Below, piece by piece: positions 54,405 through 64,000 of a stretch of DNA of 64,000 nt. How positions within the stretch are numbered: position 1 is the stretch's first letter; each line of letters opens with the position of its first letter. The stretch covers positions 819,145 through 883,144 of the forward strand of contig NZ_RCZJ01000002.1 in assembly GCF_006438845.1 (NCBI RefSeq), given 5' to 3'. The position numbers and the translations under genes were made by a program. The notes beneath the pieces were generated by a model that saw only the letters and a program-made list of their open reading frames with translations, searched no databases and was not told the DNA's origin. The DNA is from Variovorax ginsengisoli (GTDB taxonomy: Bacteria; Pseudomonadota; Gammaproteobacteria; Burkholderiales; Burkholderiaceae_C).

Positions 54405-56411
54405 ATGTCCGAAACCGCCGCACCCCGCGCATCCCGCCGCCAAGCCCTCAAGTTCCTCAGCGCCGCACCCATGCTGCCGCTGGGCGGCGTTGCCTTTCTG
54501 ACCGCCTGCGGCGGCGGTGGCAGCGACGATCCGGCGCCGGCACCCGCTCCCGCTCCGGCACCATCCCCGGCGCCGACCCCCGCACCGAAGCCGAACTACG
54601 TCTCGGCAACCTTCACCGGCATGGCCGCACCGGCGCTCTCCGATTCGGCCGCGATGGCCACGACCAGCGTCGGCTCGTCGCTCAAGATTTCCTACGACGA
54701 CGGCAGCAGCACCGACTACAAGCTGGCCTACAAGCCTTTCTTCATCACTGGTGACATGGTGCCGAATGGCAAGGGCGGCACGATCCTCGCAGGCGGCTAC
54801 GTCGACATCTACAACCAGCCGATCATCGACACGACAGTGCCGGCCAGCCAGCGCCAGTTCTTCTCCGATGCGCCGGACGGCACGTCGCTGCTGAGCGTGC
54901 CGGGCGCCAAGGTCGACGGCGTCAAGGGCAATACCGTGTTCGCCGTGGTGCAGTTCGAGTACACCACCTGGGCTCAGGACAAGACGACCGACATGTACGG
55001 CAAGCTGCCCTCGCCGATCGCCGTGCTCACGCTCGACCAGGACCCGGCGACCGGCAAGCTCAGCCTGGTCAAGTACCACAACGTCGACACCTCCAACGTC
55101 GCTGGCTTGTGGATCACCTGCGGCGCCAGCCTGTCGCCGTGGGGCACCCACCTTTCGAGCGAAGAGTACGAGCCCAACGCCTTCACGGCCGCGACGGAAT
55201 TGCAGTTCAAGGCCTTCAGCAAGAACCTGTACGGCAGCGAAACCGCCGCCAACCCCTACAACTACGGCCACATGCCTGAAGTGACCGTGCACGCCGATGG
55301 CACCGGCACGATCCAGAAGCACTATTGCATGGGCCGCATCTCGCACGAGCTGGTGCAGGTGATGCCGGACAACCGCACCGTGTTCATGGGCGACGACGCG
55401 ACCAACAGCGCCTACTTCGTCTTCGTGGCCGACAAGGAAAAAGACCTGTCATCGGGCAGCCTGTATGTCGCCAAGGTCGGGGCCGGTTTCTCGCTCGACC
55501 CGGCCGCCGCCGGCGCGCCGCTGACCTGGATCAAGTTGGGGGCCGCCACCAGCGCCGAGGTCAAGAAGCTGGCCACCACGCTCAAGGCCACGGACATCAT
55601 GGACGTGAAGACGTCCGACCCGCTCGACGCGACCTACACCAAGGTGTTCGCCAACGGCAAGACCGAGTGGATCAAGCTGGTGCCGGGCATGGAGAAGGCC
55701 GCGGCCTTCCTCGAGACGCACCGCTACGCCAGCCTGGTCGGCGCCTCGACGGCGTTCACCAAGATGGAAGGCACCACCGTCAACATCAAGGACAAGATCG
55801 CCTATTCCGCCCTGCAGAACTGCCAGACCTCGATGGTTGCCGGCAACGCGCTGAACGACCCCGCCAAGGGCGTGGCGCTCGCCAAGGCGGTCAACGCCGG
55901 CGCCGTGATGGCGCTCAAGCTGCAAGGCGGCGTGAAGGACACGCTCGGCGCGGCGATCAACAGCGAATGGATGCCGGTCGACACCAAGGCCCTGCTGGTC
56001 GGCGAGGACATCACGGCCGACGCCATCGGCAACACGGCCAACCCCGCCAAGGTTGGCAACCCGGACAACCTGAAGTTCTCCGAGAAGTTGCGCACGCTCT
56101 TCATCGGCGAGGACAGCGGCCAGCACGTCAACAACTTCCTGTGGGCCTACAACGTCGACACCAAGGCGCTGGCACGCGTGATGTCGATCCCCGCGGGCGG
56201 CGAATCGACCGGCCTGCATGCCGTGGACGAACTCAACGGCTGGACCTACATCATGAGCAACTTCCAGCACGCCGGTGACTGGGGCGCCATTCACAACAAC
56301 GTGAAGGCCACGCTGGAACCGCTGATCAGCGCCAACTACAAGAACAAGTTCGGCGCTGCCGTGGGTTACCTCACTGCCGATCCGAAGCAGCCGGCGCTCG
56401 CGAAGGCCTGA
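54405..56411 (+). CDS. PhoX-family alkaline phosphatase (DUF839), Tat-exported
   Basis: A 668-residue secreted enzyme. The N-terminus SRRQALKFL is a twin-arginine motif, followed by a hydrophobic core and a lipobox-like FLTACGG, so it may be a Tat lipoprotein; a Pro/Ala tract (APAPAPAPSPAPTP) follows. The body has the DUF839/PhoX beta-propeller signature (SPWGTHLSSEEYEPNA, FMGDDATNSAYFVFVADK, FIGEDSGQHVNNFLWAYNVDT). PhoX hydrolyses phosphomonoesters with Ca/Fe cofactors. A Pho box lies upstream and a strong terminator downstream. Start at 54405 (the ATG at 54342 would add a non-signal extension). Confidence 0.88.
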   Translation: MSETAAPRASRRQALKFLSAAPMLPLGGVAFLTACGGGGSDDPAPAPAPAPAPSPAPTPAPKPNYVSATFTGMAAPALSDSAAMATTSVGSSLKISYDDGSSTDYKLAYKPFFITGDMVPNGKGGTILAGGYVDIYNQPIIDTTVPASQRQFFSDAPDGTSLLSVPGAKVDGVKGNTVFAVVQFEYTTWAQDKTTDMYGKLPSPIAVLTLDQDPATGKLSLVKYHNVDTSNVAGLWITCGASLSPWGTHLSSEEYEPNAFTAATELQFKAFSKNLYGSETAANPYNYGHMPEVTVHADGTGTIQKHYCMGRISHELVQVMPDNRTVFMGDDATNSAYFVFVADKEKDLSSGSLYVAKVGAGFSLDPAAAGAPLTWIKLGAATSAEVKKLATTLKATDIMDVKTSDPLDATYTKVFANGKTEWIKLVPGMEKAAAFLETHRYASLVGASTAFTKMEGTTVNIKDKIAYSALQNCQTSMVAGNALNDPAKGVALAKAVNAGAVMALKLQGGVKDTLGAAINSEWMPVDTKALLVGEDITADAIGNTANPAKVGNPDNLKFSEKLRTLFIGEDSGQHVNNFLWAYNVDTKALARVMSIPAGGESTGLHAVDELNGWTYIMSNFQHAGDWGAIHNNVKATLEPLISANYKNKFGAAVGYLTADPKQPALAKA

Positions 56412-56430
56412 CCTCCTCCCACGCCACCCC

Positions 56431-56474
56431 GCGCTGCCGCTGCCTCATCCCCGAGGCAGCGGCAGCGCCGTTTT
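56431..56474 (+). terminator. Terminator of phoX-like gene overlapping the lrp coding end
   Basis: A perfect 16-bp stem, GCGCTGCCGCTGCCTC (56431-56446) with GAGGCAGCGGCAGCGC (56453-56468), loop ATCCCC, then CG and T4. The stem spans the stop and last eight codons of the convergent lrp gene. Confidence 0.8.
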
Positions 56475-56912
56475 GTAGCGCACCTGCTTGAGCGCGAAGC
56501 TTGAGCGAATCTTCTCGATGCCAGGAATGGGCGTGAGTTGCTCGAGGATGAACTTCTCGAGCGCCGCCATGTCCGCCACCGCGATGCGGATCAGGTAATC
56601 GCTGTCGCCGGTCATCAGATAGCACTCCATCACCTCGTCGTGTTCGACGATGCGCCGCTCGAAGTCGCCGAGCGATTCCTTGCTCTGCGTCCTGAGGCTG
56701 ATGGAGATGAACACGTTCAGCCCCAGCCCGACCGCGCTCGCGCTGGCCAGGGCGACGTAGCGGTCGATCACGCCAGCGCTTTCCAGCGCCTTGACTCGGG
56801 CCAGGCACGGTGACGGAGACAGATGCACGCGGCGCGCCAGTTCGACGTTGGACAGCGCGCCGTCGCGCTGCAGTTCGTCAAGGATGCGCAGGTCGATGGG
56901 GTCGAGTTTCAT
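56445..56912 (-). CDS. Lrp/AsnC-family transcriptional regulator (MdeR-like)
   Basis: A 155-residue regulator with an N-terminal HTH (LDPIDLRILDELQRDGALSN ... VHLSPSPCLARVKAL) and a C-terminal RAM ligand-binding domain (VMECYLMTGDSDYLIRIAV). It is divergently transcribed from the E1-like gene, matching the MdeR-MdeB arrangement of Pseudomonas putida, so methionine or 2-oxobutyrate control of that gene is a reasonable inference. ATG 56912 fits the family start; the longer frame to 56999 crosses the promoter. Confidence 0.9.
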   Translation of the reverse strand: MKLDPIDLRILDELQRDGALSNVELARRVHLSPSPCLARVKALESAGVIDRYVALASASAVGLGLNVFISISLRTQSKESLGDFERRIVEHDEVMECYLMTGDSDYLIRIAVADMAALEKFILEQLTPIPGIEKIRSSFALKQVRYKTALPLPRG

Positions 56913-56916
56913 GAAA

Positions 56917-56942
56917 TGCCGCCATTCGTCGTTATGGCGGCA
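56917..56942. promoter_or_regulatory. Inverted-repeat operator at the lrp start
   Basis: A perfect 9-bp inverted repeat, TGCCGCCAT (56917-56925) and ATGGCGGCA (56934-56942), with an 8-base spacer, 4 bases before the lrp start. A TAAACT on the minus strand (56947-56942) is a plausible lrp -10, so the repeat overlaps its expected transcription start. This fits autoregulation. Confidence 0.5.
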
Positions 56943-57006
56943 GTTTATTCTGCGGGCCAGGGAATACGCGTTGCGCGGACGGCAGCCCATTCGGCGCACC
57001 GCAACC

Positions 57007-57012
57007 TAAAGT
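57007..57012 (+). promoter_or_regulatory. Predicted -10 of the E1-like gene (leaderless)
   Basis: TAAAGT followed by 7 bases and the ATG at 57020. The in-frame ATG at 57014 falls between this -10 and the expected transcription start, favouring 57020 as start codon. Confidence 0.45.
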
Positions 57013-57019
57013 CATGGGC

Positions 57020-59668
<2,649 letters not shown>

Positions 59669-59702
59669 GCGGTGTGCCCCGGCGAGCGCGAGGCTCATGC
59701 GC

Positions 59703-59738
59703 TAGAGTCGTCGCATGAATTCCGGATACAGCCCATGA
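59703..59738 (+). promoter_or_regulatory. Promoter and seven-residue mini-ORF overlapping the gntR start
   Basis: TAGAGT (59703-59708) is followed 6 bases later by an ATG at 59715 that opens a mini-ORF, MNSGYSP, whose TGA (59736-59738) overlaps the regulator's ATG at 59735 in an ATGA. The geometry equals the leaderless pattern elsewhere in the window, so the mini-ORF could be translated first and couple to the regulator. Translation is unproven. Confidence 0.35.
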
Positions 59739-60514
59739 GCACGGCGCCGTCGTTCGCCGCGATGGCGCCGTCGATCCGTCTGTCCGAGCGCGTGGCCGAG
59801 GCGCTGGCCACGGAGATCCGTTCGGGCCGCCTGCAGCCCGGCGACAAGCTCCCTACAGAGCCCGAACTGGTGACGCAGTTCGCCGTCAGCCGCACCGTGG
59901 TCCGCGAGGCCGTGTCGCGGCTCAAGTCGATCGGCCTGGTCGAATCGCGGCAGGGCAGCGGCGTCTTCGTGCTGGAGCCCGCGATCCCGCCGCTGAACTT
60001 CGACACCCATGAGGCCGTGTCGCGCGAAGCCGTGATCCAGATGGTCGAGGTGCGGCGGGCGCTGGAGGCCGAAGTCGCCGGGCTGGCCGCGCAGCGCCGT
60101 TCGCCCGAAGACGTGGCGCGCATCCGGGCCGCCATCGACGCGCTGGACGCCGCGGTCGAGGCCGGCGGCGACGGCGTGCCGGAAGACGTGGCGCTGCATC
60201 GCGCCATCGCCGATGCCGCCCGCAACCCCTTCTTGCTCAGCACGCTGCAATACCTCAGCCGCTTCCTGCACGGCGCGACGCGCGTGACGCGCGCCAACGA
60301 GGCCCGCCGCGGCGACTTCGCGCGCCAGGTGAAAGACGAACACGCCGCGATCCTGCAGGCGATCGAATCCGGCGACGCGGTGGCGGCTCGGGCGGCGGCT
60401 TTCGACCACATGAACAACGCGATCCGCCGCATCGAAGAGGCGGACCCGGCCTTCTGGCGGCAGGAAGGCGCCGTGCTCGCGCGCGCGCTGACGACCGGAC
60501 TGAGCACGGTTTGA
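59735..60514 (+). CDS. FadR-subfamily GntR transcriptional regulator
   Basis: A 259-residue regulator with a GntR winged-helix (ALATEIRSGRLQPGDKLPTE ... VSRTVVREAVSRLKSIGLVE, residues about 20-85) and a C-terminal FCD effector domain (VRRALEAEVAGLAAQRRSPED ... DEHAAILQAIESGD). It precedes the GntP-LtnD-OtnK genes on the same strand and most likely controls them in response to a four-carbon sugar acid; a palindrome lies between them. Confidence 0.9.
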   Translation: MSTAPSFAAMAPSIRLSERVAEALATEIRSGRLQPGDKLPTEPELVTQFAVSRTVVREAVSRLKSIGLVESRQGSGVFVLEPAIPPLNFDTHEAVSREAVIQMVEVRRALEAEVAGLAAQRRSPEDVARIRAAIDALDAAVEAGGDGVPEDVALHRAIADAARNPFLLSTLQYLSRFLHGATRVTRANEARRGDFARQVKDEHAAILQAIESGDAVAARAAAFDHMNNAIRRIEEADPAFWRQEGAVLARALTTGLSTV

Positions 60515-60566
60515 GTCGCTGACGTCGCACCGACGACGTACGAACAGGGACTAACCCGAATCGCCT

Positions 60567-60596
60567 TTGCAAACAAAAGTCATATGATGACAATAT
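60567..60596 (+). promoter_or_regulatory. Promoter/operator of the acid-sugar operon
   Basis: TTGCAA (60567-60572) is 18 bases upstream of CAATAT (60591-60596), a possible -35/-10 pair. Between them sits GTCAT-ATG-ATGAC (60579-60591), a perfect 5-bp inverted repeat around ATG, of the size bound by FadR-type regulators. Confidence 0.45.
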
Positions 60597-60689
60597 CAAC
60601 AGACGATGCCTAGGTCATCGAGCGCCTGCGGGCGCCCGTCGTTTGACCGTGTCGTCTGGCCTCCAGACACCTCACTCTCCCCGTTCGTC

Positions 60690-62057
60690 ATGTCCACTCC
60701 CGCTCTTCTCGGCATCGCTGCCGTCGGCATCGCCCTGCTGCTCATCCTGATCATCCGGTTCCAGGTCCATGCCTTCATCGCCATGATGCTGGTGAGCTTC
60801 CTCGTCGCGCTGGCTGCCGGCCTGCCGATCGGCGACATCATTCCCACGCTGATCAGCGGGATGGGCGGCACGCTCGGCTCGGTCGCCATCCTCGTGGCGC
60901 TCGGCGCCATGCTGGGGCGGGTGATCGAGGTCTCGGGCGGTGCCGGCAGCATGGCGCAGCGCTTTACCCAGCTGCTGGGCCCGACGCGGGTCCCGGCCGC
61001 GCTCACCGCCGCGGCCCTGGTGCTGTCGATTCCCGTCTTCTTCGACGTCGGCTTCATCATCCTGGTGCCGATCATCTATGGCTTCTGCAAGGCCGCGAAG
61101 GTCGACCCGGTGAAGTTCGGCCTGCCGGTCGCCGGCATCATGCTGGCGGTGCACGTGGTGGTGCCGCCGCACCCCGGCATCGTCGGCGGCGCGACCGTGC
61201 TGCAGGCCGACATCGGCTGGATCACGCTGATCGGCCTGGCCATTTGCGTGGTGCTGGCGGTCGTGTCGCAGTACGTCTCGAAATTCCTCAACCGCAAGCG
61301 CTACGCCATGCTGCCGACCACGGCGGCGCAGTTCGAAGCGTTCGACGCCGGCGCTGCGAAGGCCGCTTCCGGCAAGCTGGCCGCGCCCGGCGTGGGCGTG
61401 GTGCTCACGCTCATCCTGGTGCCGCTGCTGCTGATCATGCTCGGCACGACCGGCGCCACGCTGCTGCCCAAGGGCGACCCGATGCGCAATGCGCTGGGCT
61501 TCATCGGCTCGCCGGTCTTCGCACTGATGGTCGCCATCGGCCTGGCCTTCTGGCTGATCGCCCGTCAGCAGGGCTGGTCGAAGGAGCGCACCAACGAAGT
61601 GATGGAGTCGGCGCTACCGCCAGCGGCCACGGTGATCCTGGTCACCGGCGCAGGTGGCGTGTTCGCCAAGGTGCTGACGGCCACGGGCATCGGTGCAGCG
61701 CTGTCGCAGAGCATCACCGCGGCACATCTGCCGCTGATCCTGGCCGGCTTCGTGATCTCGCTGGCGCTGCGCGCTGCGCAGGGCTCGGCCACGGTCGCCA
61801 TCCTCACCACCTGCGGCCTGCTGGCCCAGGCCGTGACCGCAGGCGGCTACAGCGCGGTGCAGGTCGCGCTGCTGACGGTGGCCATCGGCTTCGGCGGCCT
61901 GGGCCTGTCGCATGTGAACGACTCCGGCTTCTGGATCGTCACCCGCTACCTGGGCCTGAGCGTGGCCGACGGCCTGCGCAGCTGGACGGTGCTGACCACC
62001 GTGCTCGGCGTCGCCGGCTTCCTGATGACGGCCGCGCTCTGGGCGCTGGTGGCCTGA
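60690..62057 (+). CDS. GntP-family sugar-acid:H+ symporter
   Basis: A 455-residue permease with about 12 hydrophobic segments. GntP signatures: GMGGTLGSVAILVALGAMLG near the N-terminus, PVFFDVGFIILVPI, HVVVPPHPGIVGGA, RAAQGSATVAILTT and GLGLSHVNDSGFW. In this setting the cargo is expected to be threonate, erythronate or a similar acid rather than gluconate. Start at ATG 60690. Confidence 0.93.
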   Translation: MSTPALLGIAAVGIALLLILIIRFQVHAFIAMMLVSFLVALAAGLPIGDIIPTLISGMGGTLGSVAILVALGAMLGRVIEVSGGAGSMAQRFTQLLGPTRVPAALTAAALVLSIPVFFDVGFIILVPIIYGFCKAAKVDPVKFGLPVAGIMLAVHVVVPPHPGIVGGATVLQADIGWITLIGLAICVVLAVVSQYVSKFLNRKRYAMLPTTAAQFEAFDAGAAKAASGKLAAPGVGVVLTLILVPLLLIMLGTTGATLLPKGDPMRNALGFIGSPVFALMVAIGLAFWLIARQQGWSKERTNEVMESALPPAATVILVTGAGGVFAKVLTATGIGAALSQSITAAHLPLILAGFVISLALRAAQGSATVAILTTCGLLAQAVTAGGYSAVQVALLTVAIGFGGLGLSHVNDSGFWIVTRYLGLSVADGLRSWTVLTTVLGVAGFLMTAALWALVA

Positions 62058-62122
62058 CGGGGTTTTCCCGCGTTGCCCGTCGTGATCCTTCCTTCTTACT
62101 CCTTCCAGAGAAACAATCCAGC

Positions 62123-63028
62123 ATGACCTCCAAAAATGTCGGCGTGATCGGGCTCGGCGCCATGGGCCTGGGCATTGCCAAGACCCTTCGTACCAACGGC
62201 TTCAACGTGCATGTGTGCGACGTGCGCCCTGGCGCTGCAGACGCTTTTGCACAGGAAGGCGGCGTGGCGTGCGCGTCGCCCGCCGCACTCGCCGCCGCAT
62301 GCCCGGTGCTGGTGTCCGTGGTTGTGAATGCGGCGCAGACCGAGTCGGTGCTGTTCGGCGAGAACGGCGCTGCCGCCGCGATGCCGGCCGGCAGCACCTT
62401 CATCATGTGCTCGACGGTCGACCCGAACTGGTCGATCGCGCTCGAAGCGCGCCTGGCCGAAAAGGGCGTGAACTACGTCGATGCCCCGATCTCTGGCGGC
62501 GCCGCCAAGGCCGCCTCGGGCCAGATGACCATGATGACCTCGGCCAAGCCTGCGGCCTATGCCGCGGCCGATGCGGTGCTCGACGCAATGGCCGGCAAGG
62601 TCTACCGCCTGGGCGACGGCGCGGGCGCCGGCAGCAAGGTGAAGATCATCAACCAGCTCTTGGCCGGCGTGCACATCGCCGCCGCGGCCGAAGCCATGGC
62701 GCTGGGCCTGCGCGAAGGCGTGGACGCGGCGGCGCTGTACGAGGTCATCACGAACAGCGCCGGCAACAGCTGGATGTTCGAGAACCGCATGGCGCACGTG
62801 CTGGCCGCCGACTACACGCCGCTGTCGGCCGTCGACATCTTCGTGAAGGACCTGGGCCTGGTGCTCGACACCGCACGTGCCACCAAATTCCCGCTGCCGC
62901 TCGCCTCGACCGCGCACCAGATGTTCATGCAGGCCTCGACCGCCGGCTTCGCGAAGGAAGACGACAGCGCCGTCATCAAGATCTTCCCGGGCATCGAACT
63001 GCCCAAGAAGAAGGACGGCGCGGCATGA
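62123..63028 (+). CDS. ltnD: L-threonate dehydrogenase-like NAD(P)-dependent oxidoreductase
   Basis: A 301-residue beta-hydroxyacid dehydrogenase family member: N-terminal GVIGLGAMGLGIAKTLRTNG (Rossmann GxGxxG), YVDAPISGGAAKAASG, KIINQLLAGVHIAAAAEAM with the catalytic Lys (KVKIINQ). LtnD oxidises the 2-position of L-threonate, giving a 2-oxo-tetronate that is later phosphorylated. It overlaps the kinase start by ATGA. Assignment to threonate rather than another hydroxyacid rests on the OtnK neighbour. Confidence 0.85.
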   Translation: MTSKNVGVIGLGAMGLGIAKTLRTNGFNVHVCDVRPGAADAFAQEGGVACASPAALAAACPVLVSVVVNAAQTESVLFGENGAAAAMPAGSTFIMCSTVDPNWSIALEARLAEKGVNYVDAPISGGAAKAASGQMTMMTSAKPAAYAAADAVLDAMAGKVYRLGDGAGAGSKVKIINQLLAGVHIAAAAEAMALGLREGVDAAALYEVITNSAGNSWMFENRMAHVLAADYTPLSAVDIFVKDLGLVLDTARATKFPLPLASTAHQMFMQASTAGFAKEDDSAVIKIFPGIELPKKKDGAA

Positions 63029-64000
63029 GCAAGATGGTGCTCGGCTGCATCGCCGACGACTTCACCGGCGCCACCGACTTGGCCAACAACCTGGTGCGCG
63101 CCGGCATGCGCGTGGTGCAGACCATCGGCGTGCCGAGCGCGCCGCTCGCGGCCGATGTCGATGCAGTCGTGGTCGCACTCAAGTCGCGCACCATCGCGCC
63201 GGCCGATGCCATCGCGCAGTCGCTCGACGCGATGAAATGGCTGCAGGCCCAGGGCGCTCAGCAGATCTACTTCAAGTACTGCTCGACCTTCGACAGCACG
63301 GCCGCCGGCAACATCGGCCCCGTCACCGAAGCGCTGATGGACGCGCTGGGCAGCGACTTCACTATCGCCACCCCCGCCTTCCCCGACAACAAGCGCACCG
63401 TGTTCAAGGGCTACCTGTTCGTCGGCGACGTGCTGCTCAACGAGAGCGGCATGCAGAACCATCCGCTCACGCCGATGACCGACCCGAACCTGGTGCGGGT
63501 GCTGCAGGCGCAGACGAAACGCGAGGTCGGGCTGATCGATCACACGGTGGTGGCGCGTGGCGCCGACGCGGTGCGCGAGCGCATCGCCGAACTGCGCAAC
63601 GACGGCGTGGGCGTGGCGGTGGTCGACGCAGTGTCGAACGACGACCTGCTGCGCCTCGGCCCGGCGCTGGCGGCGATGCCGCTGGTCACGGCCGGCTCGG
63701 GTGTGGCGATCGGGCTGCCGGCCAACTTCGGCATCGAACCCTCGTCGCAAGCCAGTGCGCTGCCGCCGGCCAAAGGCCTGCAGGCCGTGGTGTCGGGCAG
63801 TTGCTCGATCGCGACCAACCGCCAGGTGATGAACTTCATCCAGACCGGTCGCCCGGCCATGGCGATCGACCCGTTGCGCATCGCGTCGGGCGTGGACGTC
63901 ACGGCCGAAGTGCTCGCCTGGGCCGCGCCGTTGCTTGCGGACGGCCCGGTGCTCGTCTACTCCACGGCAGAGACCAGCGCCGTGAAGTCGGTGCAGGGCC
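63025..64000 (+). CDS. otnK: Four-carbon acid sugar kinase (OtnK/DUF1537 family), 3' partial
   Basis: Open to the right edge (325 codons visible). The start GCIADDFTGATDLANNLVRAG is the DUF1537 N-terminal signature, followed by YFKYCSTFDSTAAGNIGP, TPAFPDNKRTVFKGYLFVGD and VVSGSCSIATNRQVMNF. This family phosphorylates the 4-OH of 3-oxo-tetronates in threonate/erythronate catabolism; the usual next genes are an aldolase-like decarboxylase (OtnC) and an isomerase (OtnI), expected beyond the edge. The ATG overlaps the ltnD stop. Confidence 0.92.
   Translation, partial: MSKMVLGCIADDFTGATDLANNLVRAGMRVVQTIGVPSAPLAADVDAVVVALKSRTIAPADAIAQSLDAMKWLQAQGAQQIYFKYCSTFDSTAAGNIGPVTEALMDALGSDFTIATPAFPDNKRTVFKGYLFVGDVLLNESGMQNHPLTPMTDPNLVRVLQAQTKREVGLIDHTVVARGADAVRERIAELRNDGVGVAVVDAVSNDDLLRLGPALAAMPLVTAGSGVAIGLPANFGIEPSSQASALPPAKGLQAVVSGSCSIATNRQVMNFIQTGRPAMAIDPLRIASGVDVTAEVLAWAAPLLADGPVLVYSTAETSAVKSVQG

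Overview
The window is GC-rich DNA from a betaproteobacterium, most likely a Comamonadaceae member close to Variovorax. The evidence is codon usage with strong GC3, the pyk-fba-purC-purE-purK-yrdC and def-fmt-LysM-dprA-smg gene orders, YajC/SecD/SecF, a DUF1631 protein, and many GATAAT/TAAAAT -10 elements placed 6-7 bases before an ATG. These assignments come from protein motifs and remembered synteny; no database search was run. I see no rRNA, tRNA, CRISPR array, transposase or integrase.

Region 1 (1-9095) holds two tandem paralogous type V autotransporters. The first is cut by the left window edge. Each is Gly/Asn-rich, has beta-strand repeats and a C-terminal barrel, and is followed by an intrinsic terminator. 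Region 2 (9096-15271) has a leftward operon of a UDG-like protein, rimI, tsaB and an EamA exporter. It diverges from dacB across a symmetric palindrome; an orphan gene and yrdC follow. Region 3 (15282-25398) is a central metabolism block: purK, purE, purC, a class I aldolase, pyk and pgk, all leftward. Interspersed are a thioredoxin-TPR chaperone, a META lipoprotein, an esterase lipoprotein and a fatty-acid desaturase.

Region 4 (25487-31672) has a tightly overlapped leftward operon azlD-azlC-fmt-lipoprotein-def, diverging from LysM-dprA-smg. Region 5 (31728-38182) has DUF1631, secF-secD-yajC and a 629-base gene-free stretch with RNA-like hairpins and a homopurine mirror repeat. Region 6 (38183-40536) has a diiron ferritin-like protein and an ECF41 sigma factor with its carboxymuconolactone decarboxylase partner; both of the latter have a textbook ECF41 promoter.

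Region 7 (40545-54232) covers rlpA and glnE leftward, then yhdP, a nitrilase-family amidase and a FixL/FixJ-like two-component system rightward. It ends with an OmpA-like lipoprotein, a small membrane protein and mltA. Region 8 (54264-59668) has a Tat-dependent PhoX-type phosphatase behind a putative Pho box, and an Lrp regulator divergent from a stand-alone homodimeric 2-oxoacid dehydrogenase E1 (MdeR/MdeB-like). Region 9 (59703-64000) is a four-carbon acid sugar (threonate/erythronate) catabolic operon: FadR-type regulator, GntP permease, LtnD-type dehydrogenase and OtnK-type kinase, the last cut by the right edge.

The most interesting signals are the anti-Shine-Dalgarno-rich hairpin candidate upstream of yajC, the recurring predicted leaderless promoters, the autoregulated ECF41 module, a cysteine-poor uracil-DNA-glycosylase-like protein, and a class I aldolase at a locus that usually carries class II.
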